DNA from: a virus
Length of the DNA stretch: 42,139 nt
IMG/VR virus record: IMGVR_UViG_3300009420_000025
Location: 1-42,139 of that record
Reading direction: 5' to 3' (one strand)
The notes beneath the pieces were generated by a model, which searched no databases, had not been told where the DNA came from, and saw only the letters and a list, made by a program, of their open reading frames with translations. How positions within the stretch are numbered: the first letter of the stretch is position 1; every line of letters starts with the position of its first letter. Positions 5,600-10,828 of this stretch are shown here, piece after piece. Made by a program: the position numbers and the translations under genes.

Positions 5600-5898
5600 A
5601 GTGCTTTTCTTAACTTGTTAATTGTGTGAAAAATATGGTCCTTACCACCTTTGCCATCTTCATCTATGGTTTCATCGTAGTGCGTTGATTCGGAATCGTA
5701 GTTGTAATCTACTAACCTCATAGATAATTCTTTGAACTCATCAAACTGCATACGTAGTTGCTCGTTCTCTTCACGTAGGTCTACAAGTGTGCTTCCTCTT
5801 TCCCATTTAAGTTGCTCGATTTCTCTCCCTAAACTCTCGGCTATTTTAATCGCCTCCCCTAATTTATACTCTAGGTCGGTGTTTTTTGATTTACTCAT
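5596..5898 (-). CDS. Coiled-coil early protein, 100 aa
   Basis: Residues ~10-60 (LGEAIKIAESLGREIEQLKWER... EENEQLRMQFDEFKEL) show clear heptad spacing of Leu/Ile and should form a coiled coil, probably a dimer. An acidic Asp/Tyr-rich segment and a short helical C-terminus follow. It is the first protein gene after the structured RNA region transcribed from P3, with the leader ACAATACAATAACATC directly before the ATG. Function unknown. Confidence 0.83.
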   Translation of the reverse strand: MSKSKNTDLEYKLGEAIKIAESLGREIEQLKWERGSTLVDLREENEQLRMQFDEFKELSMRLVDYNYDSESTHYDETIDEDGKGGKDHIFHTINKLRKAL

Positions 5899-5942
5899 GA
5901 TGTTATTGTATTGTGTATTAGATTATTTTGAAGTTTGAATTA

Positions 5943-6065
5943 GTGGGGCAAAGGGGAGTCGAACCCCATACTCACACCCTTGACATTTGCAACTGCCTAA
6001 GTGCTTTCATCCTCCGTTGCATATAGCGTCTTGTACATAGACACGTTAGCACTAGGATAATCCCA
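5943..6065 (-). ncRNA. Structured RNA with tRNA-like 3' end and Tyr-like anticodon arm
   Basis: On the minus strand the 3' part contains a canonical T arm (GGGG-TTCGACT-CCCC) followed by TTGCCCCA, as at the end of a tRNA. About 60 nt upstream is an anticodon-arm-like hairpin TGTCT-ATGTACA-AGACG with T33 and triplet GTA (Tyr). The 5' acceptor partner is poor (TGGGATT gives four solid pairs), and a 58-nt stretch with TGCAAC/GTTGCA pairing sits where a variable arm would be. It could be an insertion-bearing or decaying tRNA-Tyr or another tRNA-like RNA. No convincing protein is encoded here. Confidence 0.35.
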
Positions 6066-6073
6066 TATATTTG

Positions 6074-6234
6074 TACCGACGAAGGGTATCGCACCCTCTT
6101 CTCTATACACCTACGCCCTCTACTATCTGAAGCAACAGATTTCAGGGACATAGTGCTTGTGTGCAGTGCATTACTCAAATGCTACGTCAGTATGTTACGT
6201 TTATACTTCGTCAAGTTTTCCGAACTAAATCGGT
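6074..6234 (-). ncRNA. tRNA-like structured RNA starting at the P3 start site
   Basis: The RNA begins three bases after the P3 -7 box. Its first seven bases ACCGATT pair with CGTCGGT (six pairs, one a wobble, last position mismatched) 150 nt later, and that 3' strand directly follows a T arm GAGGG-TGCGATA-CCCTT. T8 and a D-arm-like hairpin AGTT-CGGAA-AACT follow the 5' strand. The interior holds further hairpins, including GCATT-ACTCA-AATGC on the plus strand (6168-6182). This resembles a tRNA domain closed around an insertion, as in tmRNA, but no tag frame or alanine identity pair is seen. Confidence 0.4.
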
Positions 6235-6237
6235 CCC

Positions 6238-6269
6238 CAAAGATACAACAGACTTTTCCAAATTCCAAA
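6238..6269 (-). promoter_or_regulatory. Early promoter P3 (TTTG-N20-TATCTTTG)
   Basis: TTTG at 6266-6269, 20-nt spacer and TATCTTTG at 6238-6245 on the minus strand match the Bacteroidota consensus perfectly. Unlike P1, P2 and P4 it is not followed by the GGC...GCC leader hairpin but directly by the tRNA-like RNA. It then reads the three protein genes 5898 to 4919. Confidence 0.85.
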
Positions 6270-6300
6270 TCTATTTTCTAAATCGCTGTAAATCAGTGGT

Positions 6301-6492
6301 TTAAGCATGGAATACTTGTTGAGGATTCTCTGCATATTCGCAAAGTGCCTGTTCGTACGCATCGTATAAATGCATGAGTATGTGACGTGGTGCATCGTTA
6401 TGATATGCAGTCGTGTATTCACGCCACGCATCTAGCTTCGCTTGTAGGTACACGTTAGGCGGGTTTTCGTTAAAGGTTTTTGGCTTTCTCAT
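6301..6492 (-). CDS. Small early protein, 63 aa
   Basis: Starts MRKPKTFNENPPNVYLQAKLDAWREYTTAYHND; a basic N-terminus followed by a helical, aromatic-rich body (MHLYDAYEQALCEYAENPQQVFHA). The ATG overlaps the upstream stop (ATGA), and AAACCAATA lies 4 nt before it. It is the last gene of the P4 operon, ending just before the P3 promoter. No known motif. Confidence 0.8.
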   Translation of the reverse strand: MRKPKTFNENPPNVYLQAKLDAWREYTTAYHNDAPRHILMHLYDAYEQALCEYAENPQQVFHA

Positions 6493-6674
6493 AATGTATT
6501 GGTTTTTTCTAGTCCTAAATCGTCGTAAAAGTCATACCCAAACGCTTGTATTAGCTCGTCATTTCGATCGAACAGGTCGTAGATTACGCCTTCATCATCA
6601 AACTTTATTTGGACGTATGTTCCGTCTGTATTTGGTATGTGTATCTTTTTATATGTGAATTCTAATGTTTTCAT
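6489..6674 (-). CDS. Small acidic early protein, 61 aa
   Basis: Starts MKTLEFTYKKIHIPNTDGTYVQIKFDDEGVIYDLFD, a probable beta sheet followed by a short acidic helix (FGYDFYDDLGLEKTNTL). The leader contains AAACCAATACG 15 nt before the ATG. Its 3' end overlaps the next gene by ATGA, and its last codons overlie that gene's AAACCAATA motif. Function unknown. Confidence 0.8.
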   Translation of the reverse strand: MKTLEFTYKKIHIPNTDGTYVQIKFDDEGVIYDLFDRNDELIQAFGYDFYDDLGLEKTNTL

Positions 6675-6702
6675 AGTTCTTTTATTTCGTATTGGTTTTT
6701 AG

Positions 6703-6858
6703 TTAGTTAAGTAGCTCTAGTTCAAGTGTTACTTGAGAGCAAAAGGCATCACATACCCACGCTAATCCCTCTGCGTCTTGGTCGTAACTGAATATAGCAT
6801 AAGCATCTATTAATTCCTCTAAAGAGAAGTTAATGAAAGGGTTGAGGTAATCGTTCAT
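6703..6858 (-). CDS. Small early protein, 51 aa
   Basis: A 51-codon gene filling an operon gap: starts MNDYLNPFINFSLEELIDAYAIF and ends VTLELELLN. It is acidic and helical, with two Cys (WVCDAFCSQ). The ATG is preceded at 4 nt by AAACCAATA, the same leader as its neighbours, which decides the start. No family recognised. Confidence 0.72.
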   Translation of the reverse strand: MNDYLNPFINFSLEELIDAYAIFSYDQDAEGLAWVCDAFCSQVTLELELLN

Positions 6859-6879
6859 AATGTATTGGTTTACAGTTAG

Positions 6880-7104
6880 TTAATAAAACATTCTAAAGCG
6901 TCTTTGTGGTCGCTTCGTCCCACCGATAATGTGTGTGCCTGTTCTGACATAGTCAGGGTGTGAGAGGACAGCCTTAACACACTCCGCCCACATATCATAG
7001 GCATCTGTTCGCATGACAGCGTCATAAGCTAGGTTATTCACACACCAAGCCCAATGCCTTTCGGCATAGGCTTTCCATGTTTCGAGTTCTTGTAATGTAC
7101 TCAT
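6880..7104 (-). CDS. Hypothetical early protein, 74 aa
   Basis: Starts MSTLQELETWKAYAERHWAWCVNNLAYDAVMR: a Trp- and Tyr-rich helical N-terminus with a basic C-terminal tail (GGTKRPQRRFRMFY). The ATG lies two bases after the stop of the upstream 51-aa gene. The aromatic helices plus basic tail could bind protein or nucleic acid; no family recognised. Confidence 0.82.
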   Translation of the reverse strand: MSTLQELETWKAYAERHWAWCVNNLAYDAVMRTDAYDMWAECVKAVLSHPDYVRTGTHIIGGTKRPQRRFRMFY

Positions 7105-7106
7105 GA

Positions 7107-7262
7107 CTAACCGATTAAATCTTCGATTGTCATTTGCTCGTCACACGTCAGGTCGTCCCATGACTGTGTGGTTGTAGCTTGGCTAAAAGTTAGCCCATCA
7201 AATAAGCTCTTTAGAGCTTCTATACGTGCCTCAGCGAAGAGGCGATTGTTAGAGTTTTTCAT
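7107..7262 (-). CDS. Small early protein, 51 aa
   Basis: A 51-codon gene starting MKNSNNRLFAEARIEALKSLFDG and ending CDEQMTIEDLIG. Acidic and helical. The ATG is preceded at 3 nt by TAAACCAATT, a variant of the early leader motif, and the stop is two bases before the next start. It is the first protein gene downstream of the tRNA-like element at 7292-7354. No known family. Confidence 0.74.
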   Translation of the reverse strand: MKNSNNRLFAEARIEALKSLFDGLTFSQATTTQSWDDLTCDEQMTIEDLIG

Positions 7263-7291
7263 TGTAATTGGTTTAATGAAATTAATAAAAG

Positions 7292-7354
7292 TGGTAGTAA
7301 AAGGATTCGAACCTTCGGTTGCTATTAGTTCACAACCATACCAAGTAAACTACC
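7292..7354 (-). tRNA. Short tRNA-like element, D arm missing
   Basis: 63 nt on the minus strand. The acceptor GGTAGTT pairs with TACTACC (six pairs, T-T at the seventh), discriminator A. It is joined to a canonical T arm GAAGG-TTCGAAT-CCTTT. The middle folds as GGTTG...CAACC with an 11-nt loop, too large for a normal anticodon loop, and no D arm fits. It may be a degenerate tRNA or a tRNA mimic marking an RNase P/Z cleavage site within the P4 transcript. The anticodon cannot be named. Confidence 0.5.
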
Positions 7355-7357
7355 ATG

Positions 7358-7376
7358 TAATCCCTTAAGGGGATTA
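7358..7376 (-). promoter_or_regulatory. Hairpin before the tRNA-like element
   Basis: TAATCCC (7358-7364) and GGGATTA (7370-7376) form a perfect 7-bp stem with a 5-nt loop, directly upstream of the tRNA-like element and 16 nt after the 52-aa gene. No T tract follows, so RNA processing or 3'-end protection is likelier than termination. Confidence 0.5.
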
Positions 7377-7392
7377 GTCTTACTCATGATGC

Positions 7393-7551
7393 CTACCTCA
7401 GACAAGCATGTACATCTGCTACGTCCGAAAAGGCTCTTGGAAAGAACTCTTTGAGGTTTCTAAGCGTAGCTTTATCGCCTTTGTTAACCGCATTCAAGGC
7501 TACTAATTCAACGTAGTTGAACAGTGCGGGTTTCGTAGAGGCCACAATCAT
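7393..7551 (-). CDS. Small early protein, 52 aa
   Basis: A 52-codon gene starting MIVASTKPALFNYVELVALNAVNKGDK and ending FSDVADVHACLR. It looks like two amphipathic helices (LKEFFPRAF). The ATG overlaps the TGA of the upstream histone-tail-like paralogue as TGATG, implying coupling to that protein, so the two may work together. No known motif. Confidence 0.75.
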   Translation of the reverse strand: MIVASTKPALFNYVELVALNAVNKGDKATLRNLKEFFPRAFSDVADVHACLR

Positions 7552-8018
7552 CAGAACGGAGCGTTAGATGCTTCAAGCGTAGCTTCAAACGATTCAACGG
7601 TAGCCGCAACTTCAGCAGCTTTAGCTGCATTGTGACGGTCATTTCTCATGCGGTAATACGCCTCTGTTGGAGTTTCACCTTCTCTAACGACGAAGTCGTT
7701 ACTCGATCGGGTGGCCTTATGTGACGGAGGTACACCACCTTCCATCTCAAGGAATTCGGTTTTAACTACGTTAGTTCTAGCTTGGCGTTGCTCCATACGC
7801 TGATTGGAGTTTAAGTTCTTACGAACTTTCCGAGCCAATGGATTATCTTTCTTCTTCTTCGAAGAACTTGTCCTAGTTTCAGCTACCTCTGTAAGAGAAG
7901 CGACAGCCTCAGTTAACTCCGTTAAGAGTTTCAAGGCTAAAGCCTTCTTTTCCGCCGTACAGCTGTACTTGGCTTGGTTGACTGCCTTTCGGCAAGTCTT
8001 AAAATTTATATCTTTCAT
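7551..8018 (-). CDS. Lys-rich early protein, paralogue of the 104-aa protein (155 aa)
   Basis: Starts MKDINFKTCRKAVNQAKYSCTAEKK. The first ~50 residues repeat the N-terminal domain of the next gene upstream (CRKAVNQAKYS-x-TA...LLTELTEAV-x-SL). A basic stretch follows (SSSKKKKDNPLARKVRK), then a unique C-terminal half. I chose the ATG at 8018 because an earlier in-frame ATG (8093) lies in the strong hairpin and gives a non-matching N-terminus. Charge and likeness to H1-type tails suggest DNA or RNA binding; the shared domain may mediate oligomerisation. Confidence 0.82.
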   Translation of the reverse strand: MKDINFKTCRKAVNQAKYSCTAEKKALALKLLTELTEAVASLTEVAETRTSSSKKKKDNPLARKVRKNLNSNQRMEQRQARTNVVKTEFLEMEGGVPPSHKATRSSNDFVVREGETPTEAYYRMRNDRHNAAKAAEVAATVESFEATLEASNAPF

Positions 8019-8077
8019 TTTCAATGAATTAAATGGTTTACGAATTGTGGTTTTGGTTTCCCTTAGTAGTATTGTTA

Positions 8078-8113
8078 AGTAAAGAGAGTTCATAAATGAA
8101 CACTCTCTTTACT
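8078..8113 (-). promoter_or_regulatory. Long hairpin between the two Lys-rich paralogues
   Basis: AGTAAAGAGAG (8078-8088) pairs with CTCTCTTTACT (8103-8113), extended by TTCAT/ATGAA with a 2-nt bulge and a 2-nt loop, about 16 bp in all. The 3' flank on the minus strand (TAACAAT) is not a T tract. It could be an RNase III site, an attenuator or a stabiliser separating expression of the two genes. Confidence 0.6.
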
Positions 8114-8141
8114 AAACACTACAACTACTCAGAGCAGCTTA

Positions 8142-8456
8142 CTATGCTGAAAGCATAGCTAGTAATTCCTTCTTGGTTAACTTCGTTAAGTCAACCTTAG
8201 AAACCTTAGCTTCAGCTACTTGTCTAGCCTTAGAAGTCTTCGACTTCGCTTTAGCCTTCGGCTTAGTAGTAGACTTAGCCTTCGGCTTAGCAGTCGATTT
8301 CTTCTTAGCCTTCGGCTTCACTACTTCTAAAGAAGTAACAGCTTCGGTTAGTTCGGTTAATAAAGCTAAAGCTTTAGCCTTTCGTGCAGCAGTCGCTGAG
8401 TACTTAGCTTGGTTTACTGCCTTACGGCAGTCTGATAAAAGATTTGTATTAAACAT
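8142..8456 (-). CDS. Histone H1-tail-like DNA-binding protein, 104 aa
   Basis: First gene of the P4 operon and the outermost early gene. After an N-terminal helical domain (DCRKAVNQAKYSATAARKAKALALLTE), residues ~47-75 are Lys/Ala/Pro repeats of the KPKAK type, like histone H1 or bacterial histone-like tails. The C-terminus (VSKVDLTKLTKKELLAMLSA) resembles a short SAP-like helix pair. It is probably a nucleoid- or phage-DNA-binding protein. Expression should be strong and immediate given its position 41 nt after the P4 -7 box. Confidence 0.8.
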   Translation of the reverse strand: MFNTNLLSDCRKAVNQAKYSATAARKAKALALLTELTEAVTSLEVVKPKAKKKSTAKPKAKSTTKPKAKAKSKTSKARQVAEAKVSKVDLTKLTKKELLAMLSA

Positions 8457-8480
8457 AGTTTAAAAATTGAAGTTTGATTT

Positions 8481-8492
8481 GGCACAATTGCC
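8481..8492 (-). promoter_or_regulatory. Leader hairpin of the P4 operon
   Basis: In mRNA sense GGCAATTGTGCC, a 4-bp stem, followed by AAATCAAACTTCAATTTTT before the gene start. It is the third copy of the hairpin-plus-CAAACTTCAATTT leader also seen after P1 and P2. Confidence 0.55.
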
Positions 8493-8496
8493 GTTG

Positions 8497-8528
8497 CTAA
8501 GGTATGGTGAACTTTTCCTAATTCCTAA
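8497..8528 (-). promoter_or_regulatory. Early promoter P4 (TTAG-N20-TACCTTAG)
   Basis: TTAG at 8525-8528, a 20-nt spacer and TACCTTAG at 8497-8504 on the minus strand. Both boxes differ by one base from the consensus, but spacing and flanking bases (GGAATTAGGAAAAGTT) match P2 and P3. It drives the eight genes 8456 to 6301 and the tRNA-like element. Confidence 0.7.
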
Positions 8529-8620
8529 CAAATTATCAACTTTCTTTCAAATTAGCTTGTAACAGACTGAGGACCAATGAGTTACAAATGAAAGTTTTTT
8601 TGAGTTGGGTTGTGATGCGA

Positions 8621-8860
8621 GCAGACGCGTGGCGGTGCATACACGCACGTGCTTAGGTACATGTGTAGGTGTGTACAGGTGTGTGCATACAGGTGCGTAG
8701 GTGTGTGTGTATATGCGTCTGTGTGGGTGTACGTGCATGCCAGCACAGGCACATGATACGTGACGGGTGGAGGGGGGTAGATGTGTAGCCCGTATAGGCG
8801 CATCATGCAGGTGACACATAGGTACACGTGGGGTTGTCCGACACATAGCTACTCCCCGTT
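8621..8860. repeat. GT-rich alternating purine-pyrimidine tract
   Basis: The core (8635-8740) contains six runs of 9-18 nt in strict purine-pyrimidine alternation, e.g. 8635-8652 and 8701-8718, rich in TG/CA and CG steps: DNA prone to form left-handed Z-DNA. Within it AGGTGYGT occurs four times (8667, 8677, 8691, 8699). By hand count G+C is about 56% over this 240 bp against about 28% at 9001-9060. No coding signal is convincing on either strand. It sits between the divergent arms, the usual place for an origin or master control region. Confidence 0.6.
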
Positions 8861-9423
8861 ACATACTACGGTTCAACAGATGCTTGATTCAAAGCTACCT
8901 AACTCACTAGCTAGCAGTGGATTAGAAAAGCTAGAATAGTAGGGCAAAAAGCCGAAATCTCTTCGAAACACGCAAAGCAAAGTGCGTTTCGGTATGCATT
9001 ACGCAACGTCTTTAATATAATATTATCCCCCATTCTTATGTTTCTCATAATTTTTTTCACAAAATCAAATATTCTAAAATCATAACAAAACATTTAATCT
9101 GTCATGACGGTTATGCTCTTGATCTGTTGCCTTTTAAAGCAAATCGCCTTGATTATGCATAATAACCACTAAAAAGAGTCTGTTCTAAGTCTCCTTTAAG
9201 GGCAGCATCAATGCTTTTCTAGGGTATAAGAGGCTGGTTTCAAGGTATTTAGAGAAATAGTCTTAAAGTTATGCTTCACTACTTGCATATTAAAAAAAAA
9301 GGTAGTAACTTCGTACTATTAGCGAGTCAGATAGGTAGCTTATCAGATGTTTTAGTTTGTATACTAGACTATTAAGAGATATGCTGTTAAGATTAAGCTT
9401 TTAAGGTAGTATCCGCTCTAATT
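8861..9423. other. AT-rich non-coding DNA of the divergent intergenic region
   Basis: No gene is visible for about 560 bp. The stretch is AT-rich with a notable hairpin at 8964-8991: CGAAACACGC and GCGTTTCG pair over 8 bp with one bulged A. No TAnnTTTG box lies close to the first rightward gene at 9424, so its promoter is unknown. AT-rich DNA beside a Z-prone tract and iterons would suit a replication origin or a phage-specific promoter region. That is inference from layout only. Confidence 0.5.
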
Positions 9424-9612
9424 ATGTCTCACAAGGTTTACATTCGTCACACTTATATCTACCAATGTGGGGACGTTGTGTGTGGTGGGGAATGGAAGGT
9501 AAGTGAGGCGGAGGACATGGAGCACTTAAGCTGTCCCCATTGCGGGAGGAGGGATTATGTGGATTATGTGGTAAAAGATCAAAGGAGGCGATTTAACAAT
9601 AGGTTTGAATAA
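9424..9612 (+). CDS. Small zinc-ribbon protein, 62 aa
   Basis: First gene of the rightward arm. Starts MSHKVYIRHTYIYQCGDVVCGGEW. Cys residues in CGDVVC and CPHC, about 20 residues apart, should bind one zinc as a ribbon, followed by a basic tail (KDQRRRFNNRFE). Small zinc ribbons of this kind often bind nucleic acid or transcription proteins, so a role in late-gene control is possible but unproven. The 3' end of the gene contains the promoter of the next gene. Confidence 0.68.
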   Translation: MSHKVYIRHTYIYQCGDVVCGGEWKVSEAEDMEHLSCPHCGRRDYVDYVVKDQRRRFNNRFE

Positions 9613-9622
9613 GTTATCTTTA
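9597..9622 (+). promoter_or_regulatory. Late promoter, CAAT-N14-TATCTTTA
   Basis: CAAT (9597-9600) lies 14 nt upstream of TATCTTTA (9615-9622), and the ATG of the next gene is 4 nt further on. The surrounding 30 bp (9592-9621) recur at 10241-10270 with two mismatches. The last box base is A rather than G. Confidence 0.6.
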
Positions 9623-9626
9623 CCTC

Positions 9627-10232
9627 ATGAAATTTACAAGGCAACAAATTGAGAAGGCTGTAAAGGCTAAGGGTTACAAATGGTTTAGTAGTGGGGATCT
9701 AAACGTCAACATTGTGGGTGTCAGGAATGATGCGACAGAGGGCAAAGTAACCAATAAATTTGATGATCACATCACCATATCTTACAAGATAGACGGAGAG
9801 TGGCAATTTGAGTGTTATAGGTGTACGACGGATCCAGGGGACGATTGGATGGATAGTCCAATGATGAAGAAAGGGTGTGCGATTTTAAAGCCAGGACAAT
9901 ATAGGAGTTCACACAAATTGAGGCTACACGGGGGGAAGTATTTGGCATTAGGTCAACAAAACCCAGTAACAGTCTATAGGGATGCCAATCGGGACGATAA
10001 CTACAACTTTAACGAGCATTCAACTGATACAGGCTTATTTGGCATAAACATACATAGAGCTACGGCACTGCCAGGAAGGGCGTCTAGCCGTGTAAATAAG
10101 TGGTCTGCAGGATGCCAGGTAATAGCATCTAATGATGATTGGGTGGAGTTTCTAGAGACGTGCCAGGCAGCGAGGGAGGAGTGGGACAATAACTTTACGT
10201 ATACGCTTATTAATAGCAGCGATATAAAATAG
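9627..10232 (+). CDS. Probable peptidoglycan-active enzyme, YkuD-like motif (201 aa)
   Basis: Residues 138-165 (FGINIHRA... VNKWSAGCQVI) carry the His-x(16)-Ser-x-Gly-Cys pattern of L,D-transpeptidase-like (YkuD) folds: H143, S160, C163. The whole protein, including TTDPGDDW, ILKPGQY and YRDANRDDNYNF, fits a family I know from many phages, often called an endolysin or peptidoglycan-binding protein. It lacks a signal peptide, so it would need a holin or act from the virion. It is likely involved in cell-wall degradation at lysis or entry. The mRNA is probably leaderless. Confidence 0.7.
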   Translation: MKFTRQQIEKAVKAKGYKWFSSGDLNVNIVGVRNDATEGKVTNKFDDHITISYKIDGEWQFECYRCTTDPGDDWMDSPMMKKGCAILKPGQYRSSHKLRLHGGKYLALGQQNPVTVYRDANRDDNYNFNEHSTDTGLFGINIHRATALPGRASSRVNKWSAGCQVIASNDDWVEFLETCQAAREEWDNNFTYTLINSSDIK

Positions 10233-10245
10233 ATGAAATATTTAA

Positions 10246-10271
10246 CAATAGGTTTGAATAGGTTACCTTTG
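10246..10271 (+). promoter_or_regulatory. Late promoter, CAAT-N14-TACCTTTG
   Basis: CAAT (10246-10249), 14 nt, TACCTTTG (10264-10271), then 4 nt to the ATG at 10276. It is a near copy of the promoter at 9597-9622, so the whole control element was duplicated. Confidence 0.75.
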
Positions 10272-10275
10272 CAAT

Positions 10276-10812
10276 ATGAGATTTAGCAAGAAACTCCCTC
10301 GTAATCCAATTAAGAGGAGGAGATACAGACTGGAATTAGGTGGTGTAATACCTGGGGCTAATAATCAAGATGCGGGGGATGGTGTTTCCAATGAGGAGCT
10401 TATGGCTATGATCAAGGGGCTTAAATCAGACGCTGCTCCACCGCTTAGCCTAGATGGCGGTTTAGACCCATCTGCTGACGTTGGTATCGGTTTAGATCCA
10501 CTTCCTCCAGTTCCACCAGTAGCTCCTGTCACCGCCCACCAGGAGATGCTTAATGAGAGCGAACTTCAAGCGGGTATAGAAAACACCGTTAGCAAAATTC
10601 CAATAGCAAAGCAATTCATGAAGCTTGGGAAATGGGGGAAAGATAAAATAGCTGGGACTTACAAATGGGATGACAGCCTTAGCGAAGAGGAAAACTTAAA
10701 AGGGCAAGAAAAAAGAGAACGGTTCGGTGCCGCGGTATTTTCACCACATGAGCTATTCATGAAAAAAAAGAAGAAAGAGGGCCGCCGCGGTATGAAAGTT
10801 ATAAGGAGATAA
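10276..10812 (+). CDS. Pro-rich virion-type protein, 178 aa
   Basis: Starts MRFSKKLPRNPIKRRRYRLELGGVIPG: a basic N-terminus with a GG motif, an acidic Pro/Leu-rich linker (LDPLPPVPPVAPVTAHQEM), a short helical part (KIPIAKQFMKLGKWGKDKIAG) and a Lys-rich end (MKKKKKEGRRGMKVIRR). It may be a minor structural or ejected protein, as its neighbours carry related N-terminal GG motifs. The start sits 4 nt after the -7 box, so the transcript should be leaderless. I do not recognise a family. Confidence 0.72.
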   Translation: MRFSKKLPRNPIKRRRYRLELGGVIPGANNQDAGDGVSNEELMAMIKGLKSDAAPPLSLDGGLDPSADVGIGLDPLPPVPPVAPVTAHQEMLNESELQAGIENTVSKIPIAKQFMKLGKWGKDKIAGTYKWDDSLSEEENLKGQEKRERFGAAVFSPHELFMKKKKKEGRRGMKVIRR

Positions 10813-10816
10813 CCCT

Positions 10817-10824
10817 TATCTTTG
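10817..10824 (+). promoter_or_regulatory. Late promoter -7 box TATCTTTG
   Basis: TATCTTTG with the ATG of the next gene exactly 4 nt downstream. The position where other late promoters have CAAT holds TTAT (10799-10802). Transcription would start at or next to the start codon. Confidence 0.65.
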
Positions 10825-10828
10825 TTCT

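Noticed and set aside
5972-6178. Minus-strand frame of 68 aa in the structured RNA region
   Set aside because: It cuts across tRNA-like stems, has no AAACCAATA leader or ATGA coupling, and its product looks random.
8547-8846. Two open minus-strand frames (99 and 81 aa) across the GT tract
   Set aside because: Their composition (His, Thr, Tyr, Pro, Cys repeats) simply mirrors the GT/CA-rich DNA. They overlap each other in different frames and contain no start signal like those of the real early genes.
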